Shown here piece by piece: positions 1 through 7,125 of a stretch of 18,083 nt of DNA. A model generated the notes under the pieces. The model searched no databases, was not told the DNA's origin, and saw only the letters and a program-made list of their open reading frames with translations. The stretch lies in contig JAKAPD010000006.1 of the NCBI GenBank assembly GCA_021812025.1, forward strand, positions 1-18,083, written 5' to 3'. The translations under genes and the position numbers were made by a program. Within the stretch, counting starts at the first letter, position 1; every line of letters starts with the position of its first letter. The DNA is from Microcaldota archaeon (lineage in GTDB: Archaea > Micrarchaeota > Micrarchaeia > Micrarchaeales > Micrarchaeaceae).

Positions 1-181
1 CTATTTTATAGGCAGACCTGTGTATGTTCGCGTTATATGTCTTGTAGTACTTGGATATTGCGCTTATGACTTTCTTCGGCTTCTGTGATGTTGCGGCGCT
101 GTCAAGATACGCCAACGGGCGCCCATTAGCCATGATTTTCAGTATCGGGAAATCATTCCTTATTTTTCCAATGTCGATCAT
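1..181 (-). CDS. sufS: Cysteine desulfurase SufS, N-terminal part (cut by window edge)
   Basis: Sixty codons are readable before the window ends. The protein would be a PLP-dependent cysteine desulfurase that removes sulfur from L-cysteine for iron-sulfur cluster assembly. The visible N-terminus is typical of SufS-type class II desulfurases: IRNDFPIL near residue 7, [17 protein letters not shown] at 19-35, and [10 protein letters not shown] near 49-58 (compare the family's YLDNAATTQKP and NANVHRG). The PLP lysine and active-site cysteine lie outside the window. ATG at 181 is chosen because the SufC stop is only 6 bases upstream and no earlier start is reasonable. The sequence GAGTTGGA overlapping the sufC stop can serve as ribosome binding site. 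It is the last visible gene of the suf operon. Identity is confident; only its 3' part is missing. Confidence 0.93.
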   Translation of the reverse strand, partial: MIDIGKIRNDFPILKIMANGRPLAYLDSAATSQKPKKVISAISKYYKTYNANIHRSAYKI

Positions 182-187
182 TCCAAC

Positions 188-940
188 TCACTTCTTGCCT
201 ATGAGGGAGTCGTACCCTTCCTTTTCCACTTTCTCTATCATTTCCTTCCCTCCTTCGGCTACTATCTTGCCATCGCTCATTATGTGCACAAACTGCGGCT
301 TCATATAGTTCAATATCCTACTGTAGTGGGTGATTACGAGCAGGCCCATATTGTCATGCTCTGCTATTTCATTTATGTTTTTCGCCACCACCCTGATCGC
401 GTCTATGTCCAGGCCGGAGTCAGGTTCGTCCAGAATCGCCATCTTTGGCTTAAGCAATGACAGCTGGAGCACCTCTGCCTTTTTCTTTTCGCCACCGGAG
501 AAGCCGTGGTTTAGCGATCTTCCGATTACGCTCTGTGTAATATTCAACTTCGCAGACCTGTCCCTGATTTCGCCCATAAACTGCTTGATTTCCACAGTCC
601 CGTCTGTAAGGGACTCTTTCGCAGCCCTCACGAAGTTTACGAAGCCCACGCCCTCTATCTCTACGGGATTCTGGAACTGCAGGAACAGGCCAAGCTTCGC
701 CCTCTTATCTGCCTTTAGGTCAAGTATGCTTTTTCCATCCAGCAATATGTCCCCCTTTGTGACCTTCGTCGATGGATGTCCCATCACGGCCTTCGCGAGT
801 GTCGTCTTCCCAGAGCCGTTCGGCCCCATGATCACGTGGAATTCCCCCCGTTTGATCTTTAGGCTAATGCCCCTGAGTATTTCCTTTCCGCCTGTCGTTG
901 CATAAACATCTCTTATCTCTAAAGTCATGTCATCACTCAT
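188..940 (-). CDS. sufC: SufC, ATPase of the Suf iron-sulfur scaffold complex
   Basis: A 250-residue ABC-type ATPase that partners SufB and SufD in the SufBCD scaffold in the cytoplasm and drives conformational change during Fe-S cluster assembly. All nucleotide-binding motifs are visible: Walker A GPNGSGKTT at 39-47, Q-loop LQFQNPVEI at 87-95, signature FSGGEKKKAEVLQL from 147 (the SufC-specific form of the LSGGQ loop), Walker B MAILDEPDSGLD with D171/E172, and H-loop H205. The length equals the usual 250 residues. The frame is open to 991, but the start at 940 is preferred: its ATG overlaps the TGA of the upstream regulator gene (ATGA junction), and it gives the normal N-terminus MTLEIRDVYA a few residues in. 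It is probably translationally coupled to the regulator, and sufS follows 6 bases downstream. Confidence 0.97.
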   Translation of the reverse strand: MSDDMTLEIRDVYATTGGKEILRGISLKIKRGEFHVIMGPNGSGKTTLAKAVMGHPSTKVTKGDILLDGKSILDLKADKRAKLGLFLQFQNPVEIEGVGFVNFVRAAKESLTDGTVEIKQFMGEIRDRSAKLNITQSVIGRSLNHGFSGGEKKKAEVLQLSLLKPKMAILDEPDSGLDIDAIRVVAKNINEIAEHDNMGLLVITHYSRILNYMKPQFVHIMSDGKIVAEGGKEMIEKVEKEGYDSLIGKK

Positions 941-1266
941 TTGATCATAAGCGCGCATCTGAAAGTAAGGTTCTTGGAGCACATCCTGCATACTGCTTTC
1001 TGCGCATTGTACTTGTCATTTTTTAGCATGAAGCCGACGAAGTCTTCTATGTCCTTGTCATCAAGTTCCTTTTCCATCTCCTTGACCCTCTTCGAATATA
1101 TTCCGCTCAAATATTTGCTTACCGCGGCTTGTGTGGTATCTAAGAGCCTGCCTATCTGCTGCTGGTTGATATGGTGCTTCTCCTCAAGCGCTTTCGCCGC
1201 CTTTGCTCTAAGCGCAGGGAGGAACTCCTTCACCATCGCTTCGTATTCTGTCAACATCTTACTCAT
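937..1266 (-). CDS. Small HTH transcription regulator with C-terminal cysteines, inside the suf operon
   Basis: A 109-residue protein, all helical in appearance. Residues 12-60 form an XRE-like helix-turn-helix (QQQIGRLLDTTQAAVSKYLSG around 35-55), and the C-terminus carries CRMC plus another Cys (C93, C96, C104). The layout fits the archaeal predicted-regulator family COG2522, which has N-terminal 'LPALRAK', HTH, and a C-terminal CxxC; family membership is from memory of the pattern. Its 5' end overlaps sufD by 8 bases (ATG at 1266). An alternative ATG at 1257 would avoid the overlap. Its TGA overlaps the sufC ATG. Position between sufD and sufC suggests it senses Fe-S status through the cysteines and regulates the operon, perhaps through the twin palindrome at 4009-4027. 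That role is inference. Confidence 0.85.
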   Translation of the reverse strand: MSKMLTEYEAMVKEFLPALRAKAAKALEEKHHINQQQIGRLLDTTQAAVSKYLSGIYSKRVKEMEKELDDKDIEDFVGFMLKNDKYNAQKAVCRMCSKNLTFRCALMIK

Positions 1267-2527
1267 TCCTATATTTGTAGTGCCCCTGGAACATCCCAGG
1301 GCTTTGTGCGGGCGTGTACCATATGTTGTGCATGTCTAGTTTAGGTATTACACCAAAGCACCCGTTGTTGATTTTATCGTGCATGAGCGCCGATACTGCC
1401 TCTTTCATCTTCTCGTTTTCTATTCGCGAAATCGTGCTTGCGAAGAATCCCGCTACCACAAGGCGCCTCGCCGCAGTCTCATCAGCGCCTCTAGACATGA
1501 GATAGAAGAGCGCATCTTCATCGACCGGAGCCGTGGCCGACGAGTGTGTTGCCTTAACATCGCTGTTGTTTATCGACATGCCCGGCAGTGAATCCATGTG
1601 GCAGTCCTTGTCCAGGAGGATTCCTCTTTCGTTGACAAACGAGCGAGCTCCCTTGGCATTGTCCAATAGGCTAGCAAAGCCCTTCAACAGACACATGGAT
1701 TCATCCATGAGCGCAGCTTTTGACTCCAAATCGGCAACTGTTTCCCGCTCCCCGTTGGTTATTATGGTGTTGATGTCAAACTGCTGTTCGGAAGAGCCCA
1801 GCACGAGCTCTATCACTTCGTCTTTGGCCTGGTACTCTTCTGCGTTTATTTCGTTCTTGGTCCTCGACCCTATTCCGCCATTGTAGACGTAATTCAGCTT
1901 CAGGTAGCCGCGCTCCAGTATCCTCGCTTTGGAAAAACCGACCACATATGTTCTTTCGTCCTCATTGTGGACTATATTGATCTCTGCAGTCGAATGTCTC
2001 CCGATCGTTGCTTCATGTAGCGCAGAGTTAAGCGATTTCCTCGTTGTCTTCGATCCAAACCATTCGAATAAGCTGAGCTTCGATTCCCTGCCTGTCCTTA
2101 TTATGATTTGTGTCGCGAAAGGCCTGTCGGAGTTTGCAAAAAGGATGCTAATATCAGCGGTTTTCCCATCTGGCACATCTATCAGCACCAATTTCTTCGT
2201 ATGCGCGTGTATGAAGGCGACCAACCTGTTCTCTTTGTTTCTGTACATCTTTCTCGCAAGGTCTTCTTCGGTTAGCATACCAACATCGATTACCTTTACA
2301 AAGCCGTTTTCGTTTTCGATGACATGGGTGCTGCTGCCGAAGAGGAGGTCAAACTTTATACCTAGGTTATCCCGCATCTGTTTCGACATGGCCAGAAGGC
2401 TTCCAGCCTCTTTCGGATCCTCTCTCCCACCAAGCAGTTCTTCCCCAAACTGCTCCAGCGGCAGTTTCACATAAAATCTCTTGTAGAGTTCGCTCTGCTC
2501 GTCAGGCAGCAACTTGTAGTTTTCCAA
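1259..2527 (-). CDS. sufD: SufD, scaffold subunit of the Suf complex
   Basis: A member of the SufB/SufD beta-helix family, paired with SufB and SufC. The C-terminal core is diagnostic: SLPGMSINNSDVKATHSSAT containing H328 (the position of the conserved SufD histidine), then DEDALFYLMSRGADETAARRLVVAGF. After the usual end of the family there is a tail of about 35 residues (GCFGVIPKLDMHN...KYRNE). The start is uncertain. TTG at 2527 begins MENYKLLP, but no good ribosome binding site precedes it, and the normal SufD N-terminal helix (here ...FITEALENYKLLP) would begin further upstream. A GGTGG at 2564-2569, just after the sufB stop, points to a start near 2558 (an in-frame ACG). No ATG exists in frame between the sufB stop and 2527. 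Gap to sufB is 44 bases or less. Confidence 0.9.
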   Translation of the reverse strand: MENYKLLPDEQSELYKRFYVKLPLEQFGEELLGGREDPKEAGSLLAMSKQMRDNLGIKFDLLFGSSTHVIENENGFVKVIDVGMLTEEDLARKMYRNKENRLVAFIHAHTKKLVLIDVPDGKTADISILFANSDRPFATQIIIRTGRESKLSLFEWFGSKTTRKSLNSALHEATIGRHSTAEINIVHNEDERTYVVGFSKARILERGYLKLNYVYNGGIGSRTKNEINAEEYQAKDEVIELVLGSSEQQFDINTIITNGERETVADLESKAALMDESMCLLKGFASLLDNAKGARSFVNERGILLDKDCHMDSLPGMSINNSDVKATHSSATAPVDEDALFYLMSRGADETAARRLVVAGFFASTISRIENEKMKEAVSALMHDKINNGCFGVIPKLDMHNIWYTPAQSPGMFQGHYKYRNE

Positions 2528-2571
2528 AGCCTCTGTGATGAAGGACTTATAGTATTCCGTTTTTCCACCTG

Positions 2572-3993
2572 TTATCCTACCGAGTTTGATGTGTCTAGCT
2601 TTATCAGCCTCTTGAGCTCGAGCGAATATTCGAGCGGGAGAACCTTGGCAAGCGAGTCTATGAAGCCGAGCACAATCGTCGCGACCGCGTCCTCTTCGCT
2701 CATCCCCCTTGACATAAGGTAGAATAGCTCCTCTTCACCGATCTTCCCAACAGCGGCTTCGTGGCTTATGTGCGCGTCATCTCTGTAGACTTGCATGTAT
2801 GGGTAGGTGTTGGTCTTTGCTTTTTCATCGAGCAAAAGGGCATCGCATCTTACTGCTGATTTTACATTGGCGGCATCTCTCGAAATGTAAAGAAGGCCGC
2901 GATATGAGGCGACGCCGGTGCCCTTCGAAACACTTTTCGATATTATCTTTGACGTGGTATTCGGCGCAAGATGGTAGATTTTCCCGCCAGAGTCCTGCGT
3001 TTGTCCATCACCGGCGATTGCGATAGAAAGCACCTCGCCCTTTGCGCCCTGCTCTTTCAAATAGACACTCGGGTACTTCATGTTGACCCGGCTCCCTATG
3101 TTTCCGTCAATCCATTCGACACACGCGTTTTCATATGCAAAGGCTCTCTGTGTAACAAGGTTATAGACATTCTTCGACCAGTTTTGTATGGTCACATATC
3201 TTATATGTGCATTTTTGTGTGCGACGAGCTCCACAACAGCAGCATGAAGCGACGAACTCATGTAAATCGGCGCCGTGCAACCCTCGATATATGTCACATC
3301 CGCATCTTCATCTGCGATTATCAGCGTCCTTTCAAACTGGCCCGCCTTTTCCGCGTTTATCCTGAAGTACGCCTGCAGCGGCATTGCAACCTTGACGCCC
3401 TTCGGGACATAGATGAACGATCCCCCGCTCCACACCGCAGTATTGAGCGCAGCGAATTTGTTGTCGGAAGGCGGAATCATCATACCAAAGTATTTTTTGA
3501 CAAGCTCCGGATATTTTTTCACGGCATTATCCATGTCTGTGAATATCACGCCCTGCCTCTCCAGATCCTCCCTGATTTTGCCATAGACGACTTCAGAATC
3601 GTACTGGATTTCTGCACCTGCGAAGAATTTCCTCTCTGCTTCCGGGATACCCAGCTTGTCGAACGTCTTCTTGATATCATCAGGCACTTTCTCCCATGTG
3701 TCGGCCTTTGGCTTGCCAGTAGGTTTAAGATAGTAGTAAACGTCTTCGAAGTCTATACCACTGAGGTCAGCGCCCCATTTCGGCATCGGCTTGCTCTTGA
3801 AGACACGATAGCCAGTAAGCCTTTTCTCGAGCATCCATTCCGGTTCCTTCTTTATCTTTGAGATCTCCCTTATTATTCCCTCATCAAGACCTTTCCTTGT
3901 CTTGAATTCGTATTCGAAGCTGTCGCTGAACCCGTACATCTCCCTGTACTCGCTGTTCTGCTGTTCCAGAATGGCCTTCAGATCGTCTGCCAT
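2572..3993 (-). CDS. sufB: SufB, Fe-S cluster scaffold subunit
   Basis: A 473-residue SufB, the main scaffold on which Fe-S clusters are built with SufC and SufD. Recognisable blocks are AVWSGGSFIYVPKGVKV near the middle, EGCTAPIY, VRCDALLLDEKAKTNTYPY, and the end SNSVG. C383 aligns with the essential E. coli SufB cysteine (C405 in E. coli), and H411/E412 in ISHEAAVGKIGEEELFYL align with the conserved His-Glu pair. These assignments are from knowledge of the family. ATG at 3993 is the first start in frame. No strong ribosome binding site precedes it; the leader from the predicted start site is about 25 bases. First gene of the operon, transcribed from the TATA box at 4041-4050, divergent from the P5C dehydrogenase gene. 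Confidence 0.97.
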   Translation of the reverse strand: MADDLKAILEQQNSEYREMYGFSDSFEYEFKTRKGLDEGIIREISKIKKEPEWMLEKRLTGYRVFKSKPMPKWGADLSGIDFEDVYYYLKPTGKPKADTWEKVPDDIKKTFDKLGIPEAERKFFAGAEIQYDSEVVYGKIREDLERQGVIFTDMDNAVKKYPELVKKYFGMMIPPSDNKFAALNTAVWSGGSFIYVPKGVKVAMPLQAYFRINAEKAGQFERTLIIADEDADVTYIEGCTAPIYMSSSLHAAVVELVAHKNAHIRYVTIQNWSKNVYNLVTQRAFAYENACVEWIDGNIGSRVNMKYPSVYLKEQGAKGEVLSIAIAGDGQTQDSGGKIYHLAPNTTSKIISKSVSKGTGVASYRGLLYISRDAANVKSAVRCDALLLDEKAKTNTYPYMQVYRDDAHISHEAAVGKIGEEELFYLMSRGMSEEDAVATIVLGFIDSLAKVLPLEYSLELKRLIKLDTSNSVG

Positions 3994-4008
3994 GGCATCA
4001 ACTACGGC

Positions 4009-4027
4009 GTTATAACTCAGTTATAAC
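4009..4027 (-). promoter_or_regulatory. Twin palindrome, candidate operator of the suf operon
   Basis: Two copies of the self-complementary octamer GTTATAAC (4009-4016 and 4020-4027) stand 11 bp apart centre to centre, about one helical turn. Counting 25-27 bases from the TATA box at 4041-4050 puts the transcription start at roughly 4018-4022, inside this element. A bound dimeric HTH protein here would block initiation. The in-operon regulator is the obvious candidate, by inference. Confidence 0.6.
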
Positions 4028-4040
4028 TAAGCTAGTCATA

Positions 4041-4050
4041 ATATTTAAAT
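4041..4050 (-). promoter_or_regulatory. TATA box of the suf operon
   Basis: On the minus strand this reads ATTTAAATAT, preceded by GGGGT. It lies about 50 bases before the sufB ATG and about 25 before the twin GTTATAAC element. It is the only strong TATA-like sequence upstream of sufB. Confidence 0.65.
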
Positions 4051-4138
4051 ACCCCATATATCGCAGTAGGGAGTCGACTTCAAAAAGCGTCGATGCAAAA
4101 AGTGGTCACAATTATTAAAGTAAAACGCCGATACTTGC

Positions 4139-4151
4139 GACTTTATAAGTC
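4139..4151 (+). promoter_or_regulatory. TATA box of the P5C dehydrogenase operon, within a short palindrome
   Basis: TTTATAAG lies about 45 bases before the ATG at 4189, which leaves a leader of about 20 bases containing GGTGAT. The box is embedded in GACTT-TAT-AAGTC, a 13-base palindrome, so a repressor could compete with TBP here. The palindrome is short enough to be chance. Confidence 0.55.
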
Positions 4152-4188
4152 TTGTTCTGCATTTGTTATTGCTACTCTTGGTGATCGT

Positions 4189-5817
4189 ATGGCAAAGGCG
4201 CAGTTCGTTAACGAGTTTACTTACAAGAATTTCATAGAACAGGGGAAGGAGCCAGAATTCGATGCGTTGTTCGAAAAGGGTTTGGAGGATGCAAGAAAGC
4301 TTTTCGGTAAGACATTTCCCATGTACGTAGCGGGCAGGGAGGTGTTTGCACAGGAGAGGATAACCGAAAAGTCGCCGATAGACGGAACAGTGATAGGAAA
4401 TTTTCAGAAGGGTACGCGGGAACACACACGAGCGACCATAGCAGAGGCCAACAAGGCTTTCTGGAACTGGAAAAACACCGACTACAGGGAAAGGGTGGCG
4501 CTTTTCAGAAAGGCTGCGGATGTTTTCTCGAAGAACAAGTTCCTTCTTTCTGCCATTCTTAGTTATGAAAATGGAAAATCAAGATACGAGTCCGTCGGCG
4601 AGGTGGATGAAGCGATAGATTTCATAAGATTCTATGCTAATGAGCTAGAGGCAAACAAGGGATTCGCAAGGAAAACAGCGATGCTCCAGAGCACCGCAAA
4701 GGTCCCGGCAGGATTTCAAGGCGCGCCGTCGTCAAAGCCCGAGAAGGGCGTAATAAGGCTGGAACCATACGGGGTATTCGGAATCATAGCCCCGTTCAAC
4801 TTCCCAGTTTCCATTTCAACAGGAATGAGCGCCGGAGCAATGATAGCCGGAAATACCGCAATATTCAAGCCCTCATCAACCGACAGCATGACCATGCTGA
4901 CGGGCCTAAAGATATACGAATATTTTAAAGAAGCCGGGCTCCCCAGCGGGGTCTTCAATTACGTGACCGGGCCTGGATCGGAAGTGGGCGACGAGCTAGT
5001 TGTGAATAAGGATGTGGCTGGCATAGCATTCACCGGATCGAGATCTGTCGGGACTTCTATGATAAAGAAGGCATATGACCTCGGCCTCCAGAAGGCGTTC
5101 GTGGTAGAAATGGGCGGCAAGAACGCCGTAATCGTTTCAAAGCACGCGGATATAGACGTGGCAGTGGACGGCGTCGCAAGCGCCGCTTTCGGCTTTGATG
5201 GTCAGAAGTGCAGCGCATGTTCAAGAGTATATGTGCATGATTCGATAAAGGAGCAGTTCATAAGCAAGCTGATAGAGAAAGTAAGACACTTCAAGATTGG
5301 AAATCCTCTGGAAAAAGGCGTTTACATGGGCCCGCTGATCAGCCAGAACGCGATGAAGACGTATTCTGAAGCGGTGGAGAAGATAAGGGCGACAGGGCGG
5401 ATACTTTACGGCGGCAACAAGATTAACACGGGGCTTAATGGATTTTATGTGGAGCCGACGATTGCTGAGGTGAGGCACGACAACGAGTTGGTGAGGAAAG
5501 AGCTGTTCGTGCCAATACTGATAGTAGAGAGTTACAAGGACTTCAACGACGCGCTTAGGCTGGCTAACGACGTCGAATACGGATTGACATCCGGACTCTA
5601 TAGCAAGAACAACAAGGAAATAAAGGAGTACATCGATAAGATGCAAGCAGGCTTAGTGTACATCAACAGGCAGACCAGCGCCACTACCGGGGCAATAGTG
5701 GGCTTGCACACCTTCGTGGGCTGGAAAGCCAGCAGCATCGGCGGAAAAGGCACAGGCAGCAAGTTCTACTTGCAGCAGTTCATGAGGGAGCATAGTATAT
5801 CGCTTACGAAGTGGTAG
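4189..5817 (+). CDS. pruA: L-glutamate gamma-semialdehyde (1-pyrroline-5-carboxylate) dehydrogenase
   Basis: A 542-residue NAD(P)-dependent aldehyde dehydrogenase. Length and the N-terminus FVNEFTYKNFIEQGKEPEF, followed by YVAGREV near 47, match the RocA/PruA class, which oxidises glutamate semialdehyde (from P5C) to glutamate in proline and arginine breakdown. Visible active-site parts are the general-base glutamate in VVEMGGKNAVIV (E307) and the nucleophile cysteine in GQKCSACSR (C341). Cofactor-site pieces are FTGSRSVG and APFNFPVSISTGM. The family-typical C-terminus GLHTFVGWKASSIGGKGTG...LQQFMREH is present. ATG at 4189 has GGTGAT 5 bases upstream; the frame is open another 32 codons but with no signal. 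No proline dehydrogenase gene is in the window. The next gene begins one base after its stop, so the two are co-transcribed. Confidence 0.9.
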   Translation: MAKAQFVNEFTYKNFIEQGKEPEFDALFEKGLEDARKLFGKTFPMYVAGREVFAQERITEKSPIDGTVIGNFQKGTREHTRATIAEANKAFWNWKNTDYRERVALFRKAADVFSKNKFLLSAILSYENGKSRYESVGEVDEAIDFIRFYANELEANKGFARKTAMLQSTAKVPAGFQGAPSSKPEKGVIRLEPYGVFGIIAPFNFPVSISTGMSAGAMIAGNTAIFKPSSTDSMTMLTGLKIYEYFKEAGLPSGVFNYVTGPGSEVGDELVVNKDVAGIAFTGSRSVGTSMIKKAYDLGLQKAFVVEMGGKNAVIVSKHADIDVAVDGVASAAFGFDGQKCSACSRVYVHDSIKEQFISKLIEKVRHFKIGNPLEKGVYMGPLISQNAMKTYSEAVEKIRATGRILYGGNKINTGLNGFYVEPTIAEVRHDNELVRKELFVPILIVESYKDFNDALRLANDVEYGLTSGLYSKNNKEIKEYIDKMQAGLVYINRQTSATTGAIVGLHTFVGWKASSIGGKGTGSKFYLQQFMREHSISLTKW

Positions 5818-5818
5818 C

Positions 5819-6295
5819 ATGGCAAAAACCTTAAAGCCATTGATAGAAGAGTATCTCGATGGAGCCAAGCTAATGCAGATGGCGACTTCAAGGGGCAACA
5901 GGCCCTGGATTGCATCCGTATGGTATGCACACGACAGCAAGACGAACCTCTATTTCATATCCAAAAAATCCAGAAGGCATTCGAAGGAACTAATGAAGAA
6001 TCCGCGTGTTGCCGGGGCGATAGTTGTACCGCACACGTTTGGAAGTGGCCAAAAGGTCAGAGGTCTGCAGTTCGAAGGTATGGCTGAGCCTTGCTCGGCA
6101 AGGGAGACAGTAGCGGCGAGGAGCCTTTACCTTAAAAAATATCCTAATGCAGAAAAGATATCGCTGGCCGATCTGCTGTCGCCGCTATCGAAATCATCGT
6201 TCTACATAATGAGACCGAAGGCGTTCGTGCTTTTTGACGAGATACATTATCCGGAACAACCGAGGCAGGAATTTCCTGCGCAAAGGGAAAAGTGA
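5819..6295 (+). CDS. Pyridoxamine 5'-phosphate oxidase family (FMN-binding split barrel) protein
   Basis: A 158-residue single-domain protein. The N-terminal half reads as a flavin split barrel: MQMATSRGNRPWIASVWYAHD at 19-39, then LYFISKKSRRHSKELMKNPRVAGAIVV, which corresponds to the family's phosphate/FMN-contact strand pattern. The exact substrate cannot be told. Members include true PNP oxidases, heme-degrading enzymes, F420- or FMN-binding reductases and general stress proteins. It lacks the strongly conserved C-terminal substrate-binding block of PdxH, so vitamin B6 synthesis is unlikely. It starts one base after the aldehyde dehydrogenase stop and ends 4 bases before the DUF192 gene. 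It is likely cytoplasmic, with no signal peptide or membrane segment. Confidence 0.82.
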   Translation: MAKTLKPLIEEYLDGAKLMQMATSRGNRPWIASVWYAHDSKTNLYFISKKSRRHSKELMKNPRVAGAIVVPHTFGSGQKVRGLQFEGMAEPCSARETVAARSLYLKKYPNAEKISLADLLSPLSKSSFYIMRPKAFVLFDEIHYPEQPRQEFPAQREK

Positions 6296-6299
6296 TCAT

Positions 6300-6698
6300 A
6301 TGCTTTCGAAGATTTGGAAGTCATCGCAAAAATATGGGACGATCCCAATAAGCATAGGCACCAAAAGTCTCAGCGCAAAAGTCGCAGACAGCTTTGCAAA
6401 GAGGAGCCTGGGATTGATGCACGAAAAAACCCTGAAGAAGAACAATTGCATGCTTTTCATTTTTCCATTTGCACAGAGGTATGGCATATGGATGAGGAAC
6501 ATGCTGTTCCCCATAGACATACTCTGGCTGGACGACGAGAAAAAAATAGTCGATTACAGAGAAAAAGTGCAGCCTGCCAAGGGTGCATTCGATTTTAGGA
6601 CATATTTTCCCAAAAGAGAGGCCCGATACGTTATCGAACTGCCCGCGGGCTTCATAAGATCAAGCAGGGTCAGCGCAAGCACAAAAGTGAAATTCTAG
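6300..6698 (+). CDS. DUF192 family protein
   Basis: A 132-residue protein with the DUF192 fold signature: RSLGLMHEKTL (36-46), CMLFIFPFAQRYGIWMRNMLFPIDILWLD with the typical FWMKNT-like motif (here IWMRNM), and near the end YVIELPAGFI followed by VSASTKVKF. The molecular function of the family is unknown. Many members have a signal peptide, but this one does not, so it should stay in the cytoplasm. The frame is open from 6234, but ATG at 6300 is chosen because it follows the upstream stop by 4 bases and has GTGAT just before it. It is the third and last gene of the operon. Confidence 0.85.
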   Translation: MLSKIWKSSQKYGTIPISIGTKSLSAKVADSFAKRSLGLMHEKTLKKNNCMLFIFPFAQRYGIWMRNMLFPIDILWLDDEKKIVDYREKVQPAKGAFDFRTYFPKREARYVIELPAGFIRSSRVSASTKVKF

Positions 6699-6699
6699 A

Positions 6700-6735
6700 A
6701 AAAAGGGAATAAAATAAGATAAAAAAGAAAAATAG
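6700..6735 (-). terminator. T-rich terminator for the small repeat-protein gene
   Basis: Just past the stop of the minus-strand gene, the minus strand has a series of T runs (5, 6 and 6 T's, separated by short A/C/G breaks). This is the usual archaeal form of termination signal. It also fills the convergent gap to the DUF192 gene. Confidence 0.5.
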
Positions 6736-6744
6736 AGCAGACGG

Positions 6745-6969
6745 TTATCTTCTGCCCCTCCTGTTCATCTTCGCTCTGGCGACGTATCCTGCCTTGTCAA
6801 TGAAGTACAGGTAGCCCTCTCTGCGGTCGACTTTCTCACTGCCCATCTTTTGTTTCCTTCCGCGCGGGTTTGTCTTCATCGGCGTGCGCCAGACATAACC
6901 ATCCTTTCCCAGGTAGTACAGATACCCGTCCTCTCTCCTTACGCTTTCTTTTCCTACTCTTTCTGCCAT
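6745..6969 (-). CDS. Small basic protein of two GYLY-GYV repeats, function unknown
   Basis: A 74-residue, strongly basic protein. It is an internal duplication. Repeat 1 (residues 6-38) contains GYLYYLGKDGYVWR and ends NPRGRK; repeat 2 (43-74) contains GYLYFIDKAGYVAR and ends NRRGRR. Both have a G(K/S)E.V.RR lead-in. Each unit reads as a beta-hairpin with aromatic faces and an Arg/Lys/Gly tail, which would suit nucleic-acid contact; no known family function is recalled. ATG at 6969 is preferred over a GTG at 6978 because GGGGTG lies 6 bases before it. It has its own TATA box and T-rich terminator, so it is a single-gene unit and perhaps strongly expressed. It is convergent with the DUF192 gene and divergent from the PAC2 gene. 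Confidence 0.8.
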   Translation of the reverse strand: MAERVGKESVRREDGYLYYLGKDGYVWRTPMKTNPRGRKQKMGSEKVDRREGYLYFIDKAGYVARAKMNRRGRR

Positions 6970-7007
6970 AGGTTTCACCCCTATATACTCTATAATAGAA
7001 TGGGCAT

Positions 7008-7017
7008 CTTTAAATAC
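7008..7017 (-). promoter_or_regulatory. TATA box of the small repeat-protein gene
   Basis: The minus strand reads GTATTTAAAG, about 40 bases before the ATG. The predicted start of transcription near 6986 gives a leader of about 17 bases that includes the GGGGTG ribosome binding site. Confidence 0.6.
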
Positions 7018-7080
7018 CTATCGTCGAGAAAATCCATTTTTACGTCTAAAAAATACCGTAAACGCCAAAAATCAGATAGG

Positions 7081-7090
7081 TTTTATAAAC
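7081..7090 (+). promoter_or_regulatory. TATA box of the PAC2-family gene
   Basis: TTTTATAAAC. Counting about 26 bases places the transcript start near 7112, leaving a short leader with GGGTG just before the ATG at 7126. Confidence 0.6.
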
Positions 7091-7125
7091 TGAGTGATTA
7101 TCTATGCTGAAAACAGGGTGTGCCA

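Noticed and set aside
2971..3861. Long open frame (296 codons) on the plus strand opposite sufB
   Set aside because: It lies wholly antisense to well-conserved SufB sequence, has no promoter or ribosome binding site of its own, and its translation (rich in Arg, His, Cys, Val) resembles a shadow frame.
4073..4093. TCGAC ... GTCGA inverted repeat upstream of the P5C dehydrogenase gene
   Set aside because: Arms of only five bases with an 11-base loop, upstream of the predicted transcript start; expected by chance.
5221..5646. Open frame of 141 codons on the minus strand opposite the P5C dehydrogenase
   Set aside because: Antisense shadow of a conserved enzyme. No start signal or family resemblance.
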